Below are positions 11,151 through 24,111 of a stretch of DNA of 64,000 nucleotides, one piece after another (the stretch's first letter is position 1; every line of letters begins with the position of its first letter). The translations under genes and the position numbers were made by a program. This stretch comes from Triticum aestivum (Eukaryota > Streptophyta > Magnoliopsida > Poales > Poaceae): positions 406,155,652 to 406,219,651 of the forward strand of contig NC_057811.1 of the NCBI RefSeq assembly GCF_018294505.1, in the 5' to 3' direction. The notes beneath the pieces were generated by a model. It was not told where the DNA came from and ran no database searches. It worked only from the letters and a program-made list of their open reading frames with translations.

Positions 11151-12888
11151 TGAAGGAAATATGCCCTAGAGGCAATAATAAAGTATTATATATTTCCTTA
11201 TATCATGATAAATGTTTATTATTCATGCTAGAATTGTATTAACCGGAAACATAATACATGTGTGAATACATAGACAAACAGAGTGTCACTAGTATGCCTC
11301 TACTTGACTAGCTCGTTAATCAAAGATGGTTATGTTTCCTAGCCATTGACATGAGTTGTCATTTGATTAACGGGATCACCTCATTAGGAGAATGACGTGA
11401 TTGACATGACCCATTACGTTAGCTTAGCACCCGATCGTTTAGTATGTTGCTATTGCTTTCTTCATGACTTATACATGTTCCTATTACTATGAAATTATGC
11501 AACTCCCGTTTACCGGAGGAACACTTTGTGTGCTACCAAACGTCACAACGTAACTGGGTGATTATAAAGGTGCTCTATAGGTGTCTCCAAAGGTACTTGT
11601 TGGGTTGGCGTATTTCGAGATTAGGATTTGTCACTCCGATTGTCGGAGAGGTATCTCTGGGCCCACTCGGTAATGCACATCACTATAAACCTTGCAAGCA
11701 TTGTGACTAATGAGTTAGTTGCGGGATGATGTATTACGGAACGAGTAAAGAGACTTGCCGGTAACGATATTGAACTAGGTATCGAGATACCCACGATCGA
11801 ATCTCGGGCAAGTAACATACCGATGAAAAAGGGAACAACGTATGTTGTTATGCGGTCTGACCGATAAAGATCTTCGTAGAATATGTGGGAGCCAATATGG
11901 GCATCCAGGTCCCGCTATTGGTTATTGACCGGAGAGGTGTCTCGGACATGTCTACATAGTTCTCGAACCCAAAGGGTCCGCACGCTTAAAGTTACGATGA
12001 CAGTTATATTATGAGTTTATGTGATTTGATGTACCGAAGGTTGTTCGGAGTCTCGCGGATGTGATCACGGACATGACGAGGAGTCTCGAAATGGTCGAGA
12101 CGTAAAGATTGATATATTGGACGACTATATTCGGACACCGGAGGTGTTCCGGAGAAGTTTCGGATTAAACCGGAGTGCCGGAGGGTTACCGGAACCTCCC
12201 GGGGAAGTATTGGGCCTTAGTGGGCCTTGAGGGGAGAGAGAGGGCAGCAGCCATGAGGTGGCGCGCCCCCTCCCAAGGGGAATCCTAGTTGGACTAGGAG
12301 AGGGGGGTGCAGCCCCCTTTCCCTCTCCCTCTCCCTCTCTTTCCTTCCCCCCTTCTTTCCTAGTAGGACTAGGAAAGGGGAGTCCAACTCCTACTAGGAG
12401 GAGGACTCCCCCTCTCTCCTTGGCGCGCCTAGGGCAGCCGGCCTCCCCCTTGCTCCTTTATATACGGGGGCAGGGGGCACCTAAGAACACACTTGATATA
12501 CGATATTTTAGCCGTGTGCGGTGCCCCCCTCCACCAGATTACACCTCGATAATACCGTCGCGGAGCTTAGGCAAAGCCCTGCGTCGGTGGAACATCATCA
12601 TCGTGACCACGCCGTCATCCTGACGAAACTCTCCCTCAACACTCGGCTGGATCGGAGTTCGAGGGACGTCATCGAGCTGAACGTGTGTAGAACTTCGGAG
12701 GTGTCGTGCGTTCGGTACTTGATCGGTCGGATCGTGAAGACGTACGACTACATCAACCGCGTTGTGATAACGCTTCCGCTGTCGGTCTACGAGGGTACGT
12801 GGACAACACTCTCCCCTCTCGTTGCTATGCATCACCATGATCTTGCGTGTGCGTAGGAATTTTTTTGAAATTACTACGTTCCCTAACA
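11151..12888 (+). repeat. 3' LTR of Copia#2
   Basis: 1738 bp, TGAAGG to CCTAACA, collinear with the 5' LTR; TTTATATA at 12457-12464. Confidence 0.96.
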
Positions 12889-12893
12889 ATAAG
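12889..12893. repeat. Right TSD of Copia#2 (ATAAG)
   Basis: Matches 4123-4127 exactly. Confidence 0.95.
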
Positions 12894-14062
12894 TCATACT
12901 GCTTACCAGCATGTCATACTTTGGTTCGGCGGTATTGTTGGATGAAGCGGCCCGGACCGACATTACGCGTACGCTTACGTGAGACTGGTTCTTCCGACGT
13001 GCTTTGCACAGAGGTGGCTGGCGGGCGTCAGTTTCTCCAACTTTAGTTGAACCGAGTATGGCTACGCCCGGTCCTTGCGAATGTTAAAACAACACCAATT
13101 TGACAAACTATCGTTGTGGTTTTGATGCGTAGGTAAGAACGGTTCTTGCTAAGCCCAGTAGCAGCCACGTAAAACAAGCAACAACAAAGTAGAGGACGTC
13201 TAACTTGTTTTTGCAGGGCATGTTGTGATGTGATATGGTCAAGACATGAAGCTAAATTTAGTGTATGAGATGATCATGTTTTGTAACCGAGTTATCGGCA
13301 ACTGGCAGGAGCCATATGGTTGTCGCTTTATTGTATGCAATGCAATCGCCCTGTAATGCTTTACTTTATCACTAAGCGGTAGCGATAGTCGTAGAAGCAT
13401 AAGATTGGCGAGACGACAACGATGCTACGATGGAGACCAAGGTGTCGCGCCGGTGACGATGGTGATCATGACGGTGCTTCGAAGATGGAGATCATAAGCA
13501 CAAGATGATGATGGCCATATCATATCACTTATATTGATTGCATGTGATGTTTATCTTTTATGCATCTTATCTTTCTTTGATTGACGATAGCATTATAAGG
13601 TGACCCCTCACTAAATTATCAAAGTATAACTGTTCTCCCTGAGTATGCACCGTTGCGAAAGTTCATCGTGCTGAGACACCACGTGATGATCGGGTGTGAT
13701 AGGCTCTACGTTCAAATACAACGGATGCAAAACAGTTGCACACGCGGAATACTCAGGTTAAGCTTGACGAGCCTAGCATATAACAAATATGGCCTCGAAA
13801 CACGGAGACCGAAAGGTCGAGCGTGAATCATATAGTGGATATGATCAACATAAGTGATGTTCACCATTGAAACTACTCCATCTCACGTGATGATCGGACA
13901 TGGTTTAGTTAATATGGATCACGTGATCACTTAGAGGATTAGAGGGATGTCTATCTAAGTGGGAGTTCTTAAGTAATATGATTAATTGAACTTTAATTTA
14001 TCATGAACTTAGTCCTAGTAGTATTAGCATATCTATATTGTAGATCAATAGCTTGCGTTTAG
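12894..14062 (+). other. Copia#1 leader, right of the Copia#2 insertion
   Basis: Collinear with the Copia#2 leader, beginning TCATACTGCTTACCA in both. It is untranslated and no gene is seen. Confidence 0.85.
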
Positions 14063-14478
14063 CTCCCCTATTTTATTTTTGATATGTTCCTAGAGAAAAC
14101 TAAGTTGAAAGATGTTAGTAGCAATGATGCGGATTGGATCCGTGATCTTAGGATTATCCTCATTGCTGGACAGAAGAATTATGTCCTTGATGCACCGCTA
14201 GGTGACAAACCTATTGCAGGAGCAGATACAGATGTTATGAACGTTTGGCTAGCTCAATATGATGACTACTTGATAGTTTAGTGCACCATGCTTAAACGTC
14301 TTAGAATCGGGACTTCAAAGACGTTTTCAACGTCATGAACCACATGAGATGTTCCAGGAGTTGAAGATAATATTTCAAGAAAATACCCGGGTTGAGAGAT
14401 ACGAAGTCTCCAACAAGTTCTATGGCTACAAGATGGAGGAGAATAGCTCAACCAGTGAGCATGTGCTCAGATTGTCTG
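14063..14478 (+). pseudogene. Copia#1 gag, 5' fragment
   Basis: It encodes the start of a Copia gag (FLEKTKLKDV, then DWIRDLRIILIAGQKNY), parallel to residues 6-40 of Copia#2. A TAG ends the frame at about 14280, and a single-base shift brings the later part (MFQELKIIFQENTRVERYE, at 14349) into another frame. The CACTA element cuts it at 14478; gag resumes at 43565. Confidence 0.85.
14476..14478. repeat. Left TSD of the CACTA element (CTG)
   Basis: CTG precedes CACTACAAAA and recurs right after the closing TGTAGTG at 43565-43567. Three-base duplications are characteristic of CACTA transposons. Confidence 0.9.
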
Positions 14479-14506
14479 CACTACAAAAAAAAGACACATC
14501 CGTGAC
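14479..14506 (+). repeat. CACTA left terminal inverted repeat
   Basis: Over 28 bases it differs at only three positions from the reverse complement of 43537-43564. Confidence 0.93.
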
Positions 14507-15046
14507 ATTTTGGGCTGAACGAATTTTTTTTCTGTCATACATATGACACTTCTATGACGATAATTGTGACAAAACCCGGTATCATCATAGATGTGGTGGG
14601 CTCCTACGTCTATGACAAAAAATCATGACAGAAAATGGGCTTTTCGTCCTGGGCGGGCCGGAGACGCAGCTGCATGACATTCTTTGGGCCATCCATGACG
14701 GAAAAAACCATGGTAGAAGCGAGGGCGAGGAAAATTTCGGGCAGTTCCCGGTTACGGTGGGAGGTCGAGGACCGAGCGATGCGTGTTTCTCTCGTACACG
14801 TATGCGCGTGTGTGCGAGGCATTGGCTCTAACTGAACCCGAGCGAGGCGTTGGGCTCTAACGGAACCCGAGCTATTGCACTGCAGGATTCATTACTGAAC
14901 CCGAGCGATCGATCCATGGCTGTTAACTGAACCCGATCGAGCGATTCCTTCGCTACTGCTGCTAACTGAAGCCGATCGATGCTCCCTCTGGGATGAACAG
15001 TGAGCGTTGCGGGGGGGTGGATGAACAGTGAGCGGTGGCGTTGCCT
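14507..15046. other. CACTA left subterminal region
   Basis: Motifs such as CTATGAC, CATGAC and CCATGACGG recur on both strands, resembling transposase-binding repeats. No gene is supported. Confidence 0.6.
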
Positions 15047-15215
15047 CTGGATGAACAGGACCCCGTGGTGTGGTGGAGGGCTGGATGAACAGTAGACGGT
15101 GGAGGGGTGCCCGTGGAGGGGTGGTTGAACAGGACCCCGTGGTGTGGAGGGCTGGATGAACAGTAGACGGTGAAGGGGTGCCCGTGGAGGGGTGGTTGAA
15201 CAGTAGCCGGTGGAG
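15047..15215. repeat. Tandem repeat, unit about 75 bp, CACTA left end
   Basis: GAACAGGACCCCGTGGTGTGG and its downstream block occur twice in succession, with further partial GGATGAACAGTAG copies. Confidence 0.8.
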
Positions 15216-15300
15216 TAGCGCACGGTGGAGGCAGGATGAACAGGAGCGCGTGGAGGCTGGAGGAGGTCGACGGTGGAGATGAACAGTATCCCGTGGAGTC

Positions 15301-15610
15301 CCGTTTTGCGGTACGCCACACTCCTCCCGATGAACAGGACCCCTGTTTCGACCGTAGGAGGTCCGTTTCGTCCGTTTTGCGGTATGCCACACCCCTCCCG
15401 ATCAACAGGACCCCCGTTTCGACCGTAGGAGGTCCATTTCGTCCGCTTTGCGGTACGCCACATCCCTCCCGATCAACAGGACCCCCGTTTCGACCGTAGG
15501 AGGTCTGTTTCCTCCGTTTTGCGGTACCCCAGACCCCTCCCGATCAGCAGGACCCCGTTCCGAATGTAGGAGGTCCGTTTCCTCCGTTGTGCGGTACGCC
15601 GGGCCTCGTT
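15301..15610. repeat. 71-bp tandem array, CACTA left end
   Basis: CCGTTTTGCGGTACGCCACA-type units start at 15301, 15372, 15443, 15514 and 15584, so the period is 71, 71, 71 and 70 bp. Confidence 0.9.
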
Positions 15611-15720
15611 TCCATCGCCTGTTCCGTCCAAGCCCTCCCGATGAACACGACCACGCATTCCGTTCCGACCCAGCTGGTTGGCTCCCACGTGTTCCGTTGC
15701 CTCCCGATGAACATGAAGCA

Positions 15721-15807
15721 TTCCGTTGCCTCCCCATGAACACGACGCATTCCGTTGCCTCCCCATGAACACGACGCATTCCGTTGCCTCCCCATGAACA
15801 CGACGAC
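15721..15807. repeat. 29-bp tandem repeat, three units
   Basis: TTCCGTTGCCTCCCCATGAA starts at 15721, 15750 and 15779. Confidence 0.9.
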
Positions 15808-16062
15808 GACGCTGTTTCTCCGTTTCGACCCAGCCATGTACACGAGCCCTGGCCGTACGTATGTGCGAGTAGGCGTTCGAGACCCCGCCCGTATGTACAC
15901 ATATGTGGCCGTATTTTCTTTCTTGCACCCTGGCCGCTCTATGTACGTGTACATGCTACGTGCGTGCCTCTACTACGACATGTGCGCGCCTCTACATCCA
16001 CCAGTATATATGTACGTACATGTTCGCGACCAGAATGACAACGCTACGTACGCTTCGACCAG

Positions 16063-19000
16063 GTGGGTCCCGACTGTCAGGCACTTCCTTGCCTGCGAAG
16101 ATGTAGCTGGTGGGTCCCAGCAGTCAGGGGGGCGAATCATTTTTTTGCCTGGACGCACTTCCTTGCGTGCGAAGATGTAGCTGGTGGGTCCCAGCAGTCA
16201 GGGGCAAATGTTTTTTCCTTGAAATACGGTGGCCCGTCCGGTGGTTCCCTGCTTTCAGATGGAGGAATAATTATTTTGCACGTAATAAGGAGGCACTTCC
16301 TTGCTGCGGCCGTGGACCCAGCTGTAAGCCTCTCCACGTACAGTCCACGTCCGATGGAAGCCATTCCTTGACCACGTTGACCACGCCGCGCCGAGAGCAC
16401 CAGGGCGGTGGACGACGACGAGGCCTAGGAAGGGGACGACGCGGAGCCGGGGAAGACGCGGCAGTGGATGCCCACGCGTAGAGGAGTACGAGGATTCACT
16501 GGTTCGCTGCGGTGTGAGGCTGCCGTCGCCGCAGAATAACAGGGGGTGTGGGTGAGTCGAGGGATGGCCAAGCCAGCGGTGGGAGTAGTAGGGGGCGGTG
16601 AGGCCTCTGCCGCATCGCAGCCGGCCACGGGAGGCAGGAGCACGAGGCACGACCGGCGCTGGTTTGGGCGGCTGGAGCAAGAAGACCAGAGGTTTAAGAA
16701 GCACTACGGCCGTTGGATGGACATCGTACGGTCACTGGAGCTACAATCGTGCATATTGACTAAGTTGACAAAGCCCTCCGTCCCCGTCAACTTAGTAGGC
16801 CCACAAGTCAGCCTGCCACAATATTGGGTCCCAGCTAACAGGGGGAGTATTCATTTTTTTGTGCGTAATAAGGAGGCACTTCCTTGCGTGCGAAGATATA
16901 GCTGGTGGGTCCGAGCTGTTAGCGGCGGTAACGTTTTTTTCACGAAATACAGAGGCCCTTTCGGTGGGTCCCTAATGTCAGTTGGAGGAATAATTATTTT
17001 GCGCGTAATAAGGAGGCATTTCCTTGCGTGCGGCCATGGACCTAGCTGTCGGCCTCTCCACGTACAGTCCACTTCAGATGCATGTCGGTCGTTGACCACG
17101 TTGACCAGGCCGCGCCGAGAGCACCAGGGTGATGGACGACGGCGAGACCTAGGTAGGGAATGACACGGAGGCAGGGAAGACTCGGCAGTTGTTTCCCACG
17201 CGGAGGGGAGTACGACTGTACGAGGGTTTACTGGTTCGTCTGCCGTCGCCGGAGAATAATAGCAGGTGTGGGTGAGTAGAGGGATGGCTAGGCCAGCGAT
17301 GGGAGTACGGTGGGGCGGTGAGGCCTGCGCGGCAGCAGAGCCGGCCGCGGGGAGGAGGGAGCAGGCAGTCCCGCCGGCGCTTGTTTGAGCGGCTGGAGAA
17401 GGAAGAGCAGAGATTGAAGAAGCATGACGGCCGTTGGATGGCCATCCAACAGTCACTGCTTGTGCGTTAACCTTTTTTTAGGAAAGCCTGAAATCTGTGG
17501 AAAACAGCATACAGCCCATCTGCCATTATTTCTAATAATTTACAGCCCATTTGCTAATTATTAAGGTTTTTTTGGAGCCCATATTCTTTTTGTTAGCATT
17601 ACAGCCCATATTGCGGCCACGGTTAAAAAATTATACGAAATTTTGCATATTTCGGTGCGGTCTGAACTGTTTTTAATCCCAAAATTTCGACTCACATTCA
17701 AACTGATTTTAAAAATAAATGTATATCAATATAAAATCCAACAAATTCTCCACGCATAAAAATTAATGTAATTTAAAATCTCGAAATGAAAAAAAGATAT
17801 TTGAAACTAATTGCCGGTTTGATGTGTTTTAAAAATGTACAGCCCATTTCTCATTACTGATGGGCCATTTTCTCGGCCAGCCGAATGAAAGCTCTCCTCG
17901 TCTTACTTGGCAAATCACAAAAAACTGGGCTGTGGCCGTGGACCCAGCTGTCAGCCTCTCCACGCACAGTACTCTTCCGATGGAAGTCGTTCCTTGACCA
18001 TGTTGACCACGCCGCGCAGAGAGCACCACGGCGGTGGACGACGGCGAGGCCTAAGAAGGGGACGACGCGGAGCCGGAGAAGACGCGGCAGTGGAAGCCTG
18101 CGCGGAGAAGAGTACGAGGGTTCACTGGTTCGGCTGTGGTGTGAGGCTGCCGTCGCCGCAGGGCCTGGCTAGCGGTGGGAATAGTAGGGGCGGTGAGGTC
18201 TCCGCGGCAGCACAGCCTGCCATGGGAGGCAGGAGCATGCGGCACGACCGGCGCTGCTTTGCGCGGCTGGAGCAAGAAGACAAGAGGTTGAAGAAGCACT
18301 ACGGCCGTTGGATGGACATCGTACGGTCACTGGAGCTAGAATCGTTCATATTGACTAAGTTGACAAAGCCCTTCGTCCCCGTCAACTTAGTAGGCCCACA
18401 AGTCAGCCTCCCACCAAGGTGGGTCCCAACTAGCCGGGGGAGTATTCATTTTTTTTGTGCGTAATAAGGAGGCACTTCCAGTGGGTCCGAGCTGACAGCG
18501 GGGGAACGTTTTTTTCGCGAAATACGGTGGCCCGTCAGGTGGGTCCCAGCAGTCAGGGGGCAAACATTTTTTTCGCAAAATACGGTGGCCCGTCCAGTGG
18601 GTCCCTGCTGTTAGTTGGAGGAATCATTATTTTTCGCGTAATAAGGAGGCACTTACTTGCTGCGGCCGTGGACCCAGCTGAGACTCTCCACGTACAGTAT
18701 ACTTCCGATGGAAGTCGTTCCTTGACCATGTTGACCTTGCCGCGTTCCGTTGCATGCATGCGTCCATGGGCGTGGTGCGTCCCCACTGTCAGCCTCTCAT
18801 GTACAGTCATCTTTCGATGACTCTTGGTTGTTGACCACGTTGACCACACCGTGCCGAGCGCACCCAGACTGGAACGACCCGGAGATGGGGAATACGGGGC
18901 AGTGGAGTCGCAGATGCAGAGGAGTGGGAAACTTCACTGGTTCAGGTGCGCGGCAGCACAGCCGATGCCGACCACGGGAGACAGCAGCAAGAATAGAGGT

Positions 19001-19790
19001 TGAAGAAGGAGCACGGCTGTTGGATTAACATCCAACGGTCCAGCTGCTAGAATCATTTGTTGATTAAGTTGACAAAGCCGTGCGTACATGTCCGCTTAGT
19101 AGGCCCACAAGTCAGTCACCAAATCCGACGGGTCGCAGCTGTCAACGGGATGAATAATTTTTTTCGCAAAACAAGGAGGCACTTCCTTCCGTGCGAAGAT
19201 ACAGCCGGTGGGTCCCAGCTGTCAAGTGGAGGAAACATTTTTTTCAGCTTAATAAGGAGGAACTTTCCTTGCGTGCGACCATGGACCTCGTGGGTCCCAG
19301 CCGTCAGGCTCTCCACGTACAGTCCTCTTCCGATGACTCTCGTTTGTTGACCACGCCGCACCGAACGCAGCGAGGCGGTGGATGACGGCGACGCCCCGGA
19401 CGGGAATGACTCGGAGATGGGAAAACGCGGCAGTGGAGTCGCAGATTGAGAGGAGGAGAAGGGTTATAACTGGTTCTGTTGCGGCGTGGGGCTGTAGTCT
19501 GTGGAGAATAACAGGAGGTGTCGAGGGGTGGAGGGATAGCCTGGCCGGCGGTGGGTTAGCGCTTCGCAGCGATGCGTGCTAAGCAGAGCCGCTCGCCGCC
19601 GGAGGCCGGACCAGGCGGTCCCGGCGACGCTGGAGGAAGAAGACGAGAGATTGAAGGTGCATGATAGCCGTTGGATATAAATCCAAAGGCTGTGGATGAC
19701 ACAATCATTTGTTGACCAAGTTGACAACGCACTGCGTAGGCTTCGACCTATTGGCCCACATGTCAGCCTGCAAAAATGTGGCATATATTT
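16063..19790. repeat. CACTA long dispersed subterminal repeats
   Basis: Blocks with GGTGGGTCCCAGCTGTCAG, AAGGAGGCACTTCCTT and CGTTGGATGGACATCGTACG recur in the same order; the last starts at 16711 and 18306, a spacing of 1595 bp. Short open frames here repeat with the blocks and show no family resemblance, so I do not call genes. An AT-rich stretch with TACAGCCCAT copies lies at about 17470-17880. Confidence 0.8.
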
Positions 19791-20880
19791 AACCCATGTT
19801 TTCTAGAATGTACAGTCCATTTGCTAGGCTGGGTGAACAAATAATTTCGCGTCAATCAGGCCCATTTATATTTTCTAAGAAATCCCAGCCCATTTGCACT
19901 TCCTTGAAATACACGTATTAGGTGGGCTCGTTATATATATAATGTTATGTTAGAAGGAGCAATTAATATCAAAGAATAAACCGGAGAGGCACATTTTTTA
20001 TATATATAATCAAGAAATTAGCGAGTTATTGCTCAAAATAATAATGAGCACGTTATTATTAAATTGGTCCTTAAAATCTTCGCAAGCTTTTGTACGCAAT
20101 CATCAGGATTTTCATTGCATGTGAGTCAAAAACAACCAGGATTTTCCTTGCCAACTTCTGGTAAACATTTACTTTTATAAGTTAATAACACGTGGGATGT
20201 TTTTATAATGTATATATAAGTCTCTATAAAATATACGATAATAGTAATAATATAAATATATATAATGTGGTTAGAAGGGAAAACATAAATTGGACACAAC
20301 ATTACTTTTATAAGAGACCTGCGTTTTATACCCCAAAGTAGGCATACTAACAAGTTCACACACAAATACAACAGAAAAGGTAAACATTCATATCAAACTC
20401 AGGTTCACACGACACGTTCATATTCATAGCCAACATTCACTATCAACAACTCAAAAGATTCATATATACACAAGCTCAACATATCTATGCATCCAAATGA
20501 TTGATAGATCACACGACAATATTCATACATAATTCACAAAAAGATTCAGATATACACATGTTCAGTATGTTTATGCATCCAAATGATTGAGATCACAGCC
20601 AATATGATCCATGGATGAACTTTAATTACCGAGGGTACAGACTTGTAAATGGTGTTCAATCGGAGGTACTTCTTGCTAAAATTAGTTCTTGTACGAGTAA
20701 ACTTTCGAGTTCATAAGAGGCAGTACAGACAATCTGAACTTTGCTTGTAGGTTTATCCTCAAATAGTGGCCTCGTGCCGAGGGAGGTTTGAGCAACTTGG
20801 CCACTACTTTCATCCAACTAGTTTACTGGCTCATCTTGGTCCTGTATCTCGCCAAATTTCTACATTGCAGACGAGAAAGG
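19791..20880. other. AT-rich CACTA interior without a recognised gene
   Basis: Mostly A/T with TATATATA stretches (20200-20270) and two similar CATTCATAT/CACACGACA-type passages at about 20385-20590. It may include the 3' end of the minus-strand unit to its right. Confidence 0.4.
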
Positions 20881-20910
20881 AGGCGGTTGAGAAAATGAAC
20901 CACCCAAATT

Positions 20911-22975
20911 TTTTGTGCAGTTCAACTGAAATGGAGCATCCTTGGCGTGTAGACTGATTAAGTGCCAGATGAATATACGCGTCAACCAACTTGTCTGGAA
21001 TCTTTAGACACCATGCCATATAGTTCGCTACCATATGTGCCGATAACCAAAAGGCACAAGTTGGACCAAAGACTGGACTGCGTTTTTCTAGGCTATGCAC
21101 CAAGCAATATTTTTGGCGTTCACTCTCCTAATACTTGGAGTTTGACAATTGGTTGACGCCGGTTGATACTTGAATGAATATAGGCACTTCTTGTCAACAT
21201 CGATGCTTGTCTGAGTGAATTTTGGAGTACATAGCAGCAGCAAAGTACCTGTCCATCTGATCATTTTGTGCAGTTCTACTGAAATCACCCGATGTAATGA
21301 TTTTCCTGCCAGTTCAGGCTCCAAATTACTCCTTTACGAAATCGGCAAACAGTAGCACAATACCAAATTACTAACACATATGACAGGCACAATAATCAGG
21401 ATAAAGAGCAGTACCAACCTATGTGAGGTAGCATATCAATTACTATTTCCTTTGACTGGAAGCCGAGATAAGCCAAGCGACTGACAGCAAAGGAAGAAAG
21501 CAAGCGGAGATTAGCGACTGACAGGAAAGGACGAAAGCTGTCGAGGCAATGAAGCACCCAAAGTTTTTGTGCAATTCCACCAAAATCGAGCATCCCTATT
21601 GGCACATATATTGAGAGAGTGAGATTACTGTAATAGTGGGACTAGTTGATGAAACATCCACTAACAAATAGAAGCACCCTCATTATCTTAATGGGTAAAG
21701 TTAGCAACATAGTAGTCTTGCTTAAAGAGAGGTATTAGTTTATTTAATCAGTGCCAATTAGCTCAACTCAACACTCAAAGCATTGCCATTTATCATAGGT
21801 TGCAAAACTTTAACGTGCAAAGATAAAGGAGTTTCTCATGACAGTAGCATGATACAAATAGAGATGACAGCAAACTAATATGGATGAAGGCCCTAGGCCC
21901 GTACCAACCTGAGAAAAAAAGCTTATTCATGTAGTCCCATAAGAGATGATAAAGCACTCACTGGAATCACACAATAGTATACCCTTTAAATGTATGGTTG
22001 AAATCACTCTTGTTTACCAGTGCTGAGATTATATCGAAAGATTATCAAGAACTTCCACCAGAGTTAAAGCACTGGCTGGGATACAGTTCATTGTATTGTC
22101 TTGTGTAGTTCCGCTAAAATGTATGATTGGCACAACATGATCCCTGTTTGCACAAGTAGGAACAAGGTGAAACCTTCATTAGCTTAGTGAGAAAGGATAG
22201 GAAGACATTAGCATATTACTCAAACAGTAGCATCAAATTCATGATGGACAATACGCAAAACATTGCCTCATTTAACCAATGGCAATAAATTTACATGCAA
22301 AACAATAGCACTATTATGTCATGACACTAATAATATTCCCTCCCTGCTCCACCACATGATTCACATCCATAGACAAACATACACACGTACATGATTCAGC
22401 ATAGGGTCCTACTAAAGATTTGTTTAACTCCAACAGGAAAATTAGGCAGTAATAAATTAGTGGTACTTAAGTACTTCTAATTAATTAAGTGAGATAGCAG
22501 AAGTGGAAGGGCTCCCTGGAGGATCGTCTCACATGTAAGGTAGTCGTTGTCGGAGCCCTTGAATGGCCTCGACTGAGGCCTCTGGCTTCAGCAAGATCGC
22601 CTTGGCACTGTTTATTGTTCTTCTTCTTCCTCTTCATGCTCTGTTTCTCTTTCTCCTCACCAGTTGGTGAAACCAAGTACATGATTGGCCTTCTAATTCA
22701 GAATTGGTTTTGTCAGTGAGGGAGTACAAGTGTACTAGTAACAAACAGCATTATTTTCTCATGGCAGTCAGAAAATAGAGATGAACACATGCATTAAATA
22801 TCATTCTTACCTAAAGGAAGGTTATGGCGCCAATATGGATGATGAGGATTGGAACACAGATCTCCCTTTGTGCAGTTCCACCAAAATGAACCCACTGTTC
22901 CATTCTGACATTCCAGTTAAACAACACAAAAGTCACTTCTTTTAAGAAGAGTTTTGTGCAGTGCACCAAAAGGCC
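20911..22975 (-). repeat. Dispersed TTTTGGTGGAACTGCACAAA motif, at least six copies
   Basis: Copies lie near 20911-20942, 21263-21291, 21563-21595, 22100-22128, 22867-22890 and 22951-22975. The first and third also share about 20 bases beyond the motif (CACCCAAA on the plus strand). Where in frame, they encode ISVELHK-like peptides. Confidence 0.75.
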
Positions 22976-23149
22976 ACAACAGCAACCAGGTGAATTGGAT
23001 ATCCCTGTTTGCACAAAAAGGCACAGAGGAAACAGTCACAGTCTCAAACAATTAGAGGCAAAAACATTAGGCTAAACTTGTCATGGCCTATAACAGTGGC
23101 ATGGCTTCATTTTTACCAGGGACATTTGATTAAGAACAGCTAAGGTTGC

Positions 23150-23648
23150 GTTCGGTTCACAAGTTTGGTGCAGGATTTTCGTAGGAACACAATTCCTACG
23201 GTATTATTTCCATTCCAACCGTTCGAAACACGGGAAAGGTGAATAGTGTTTCATAGGAAAGCTGGTCTGGTAGTACTGATTGCATAGGATTAGAAACATC
23301 CACACGCTACTCATTTTTTGGGCGGAAGCCCGAGGCAGGCGCTCGCTGCCATGCGTTAGACAGGTTGCTGTGCTGTGTTGCCGGAATAAAAAAATCAACC
23401 TATGTGTGGTACGTGAGGTGAGGACAAGAGTAGTCACTATGCAGCTGAATAAACAAATAGCATCTCATACTGCCAAGCATGCTACTCTAAAAAACCAAAT
23501 CTGTACATTTCGTAGTCCATCCGAACACATTCTCTTGAGAGTTTCCTCCGGTTCGCTGTTCCATAGTTTTATACCTACATTCCTTTCCTATTCCTCTATT
23601 TTCATCAAGACCTATGTTTTCTACCCCTTTATTCCGAATGGAGCCTAA
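23150..23648. mobile_element. Possible MITE or short non-autonomous DNA element
   Basis: It opens with GGTTGCGTTCGGTT and closes with TTCCGAATGGAGCC, imperfect inverted ends of a type common in grass genomes. I find no convincing TSD. Confidence 0.3.
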
Positions 23649-24008
23649 ATATTTGGTATAAGGGCATGGGAGAGTGGGTGCACCAGCAGTCCAATTCCAT
23701 GTACGTAGACAGGGGCATAAAGTGGTGATTCATAGTTTGTTGCCCCAAGAAACAAACATCCAAGAAACATATCTGGGTTGGTCCCATTTTTGTTCACTGT
23801 AGCCACCTACTCCTATGTGTGGATAGCAAATCTAGTCCTGGTCATACCACTATGTACAGCGTTACCCCTATATTTCCCTTTTCGACCAAGAGACCGGTTG
23901 GATGACCAGTCTGTACTACTTTCACCCCCTTTCCTTCCTGTTTGTACCAAGTACGATGTACATACTAAATTCCCCCACCCCCACTTTATTTCTTGTTTGA
24001 ACCAAGTA

Positions 24009-24111
24009 CTCCCTCCGTCCGGAATTACTTGTCATCAAAATGGATGTGTCTAGAACTAAAATACATCTAGATACATCCATTTTAATGACAAGTAATTTCG
24101 GATGGAGGGAG
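24009..24111. mobile_element. Stowaway-type MITE
   Basis: It is 103 bp long with inverted ends CTCCCTCCGTCC and GGATGGAGGGAG, and almost the whole element folds back on itself around TACATCTAGATACATC. TA precedes it; the right TA is changed to AA. Confidence 0.85.

Larger units (their letters stand above)
4128..12888 (+). mobile_element. Copia#2: full-length Angela/BARE/WIS-like element nested in Copia#1
   Basis: Two LTRs (4128-5864 and 11151-12888), a degenerate PBS, a polypurine tract, TSD ATAAG and one 1320-codon frame with gag, integrase, RT and RNase H. Total length is 8761 bp. LTR hand alignment gives about 44 differences in about 1737 bases (2.5%), so it is younger than Copia#1, as nesting requires. 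LTR details such as the fold-back at 5335-5374 separate it from the Copia#1 subfamily. It is structurally complete, but the polyprotein is defective. Confidence 0.97.

Noticed and set aside
12258..12623. Plus-strand ORF of 121 codons at the end of the Copia#2 3' LTR
   Set aside because: Pro/Ser/Arg composition follows the CT-rich LTR promoter region, and the frame is not kept in the equivalent 5' LTR.
15301..15610. Regular repeats suggestive of a CRISPR array
   Set aside because: Units are contiguous tandem repeats without unique spacers, and the context is a eukaryotic CACTA transposon.
16546..17163. 205-codon plus-strand ORF in the CACTA subterminal region
   Set aside because: Its sequence is made of subterminal repeat blocks that recur at 17907-18464 in a similar frame; no domain or splice support.
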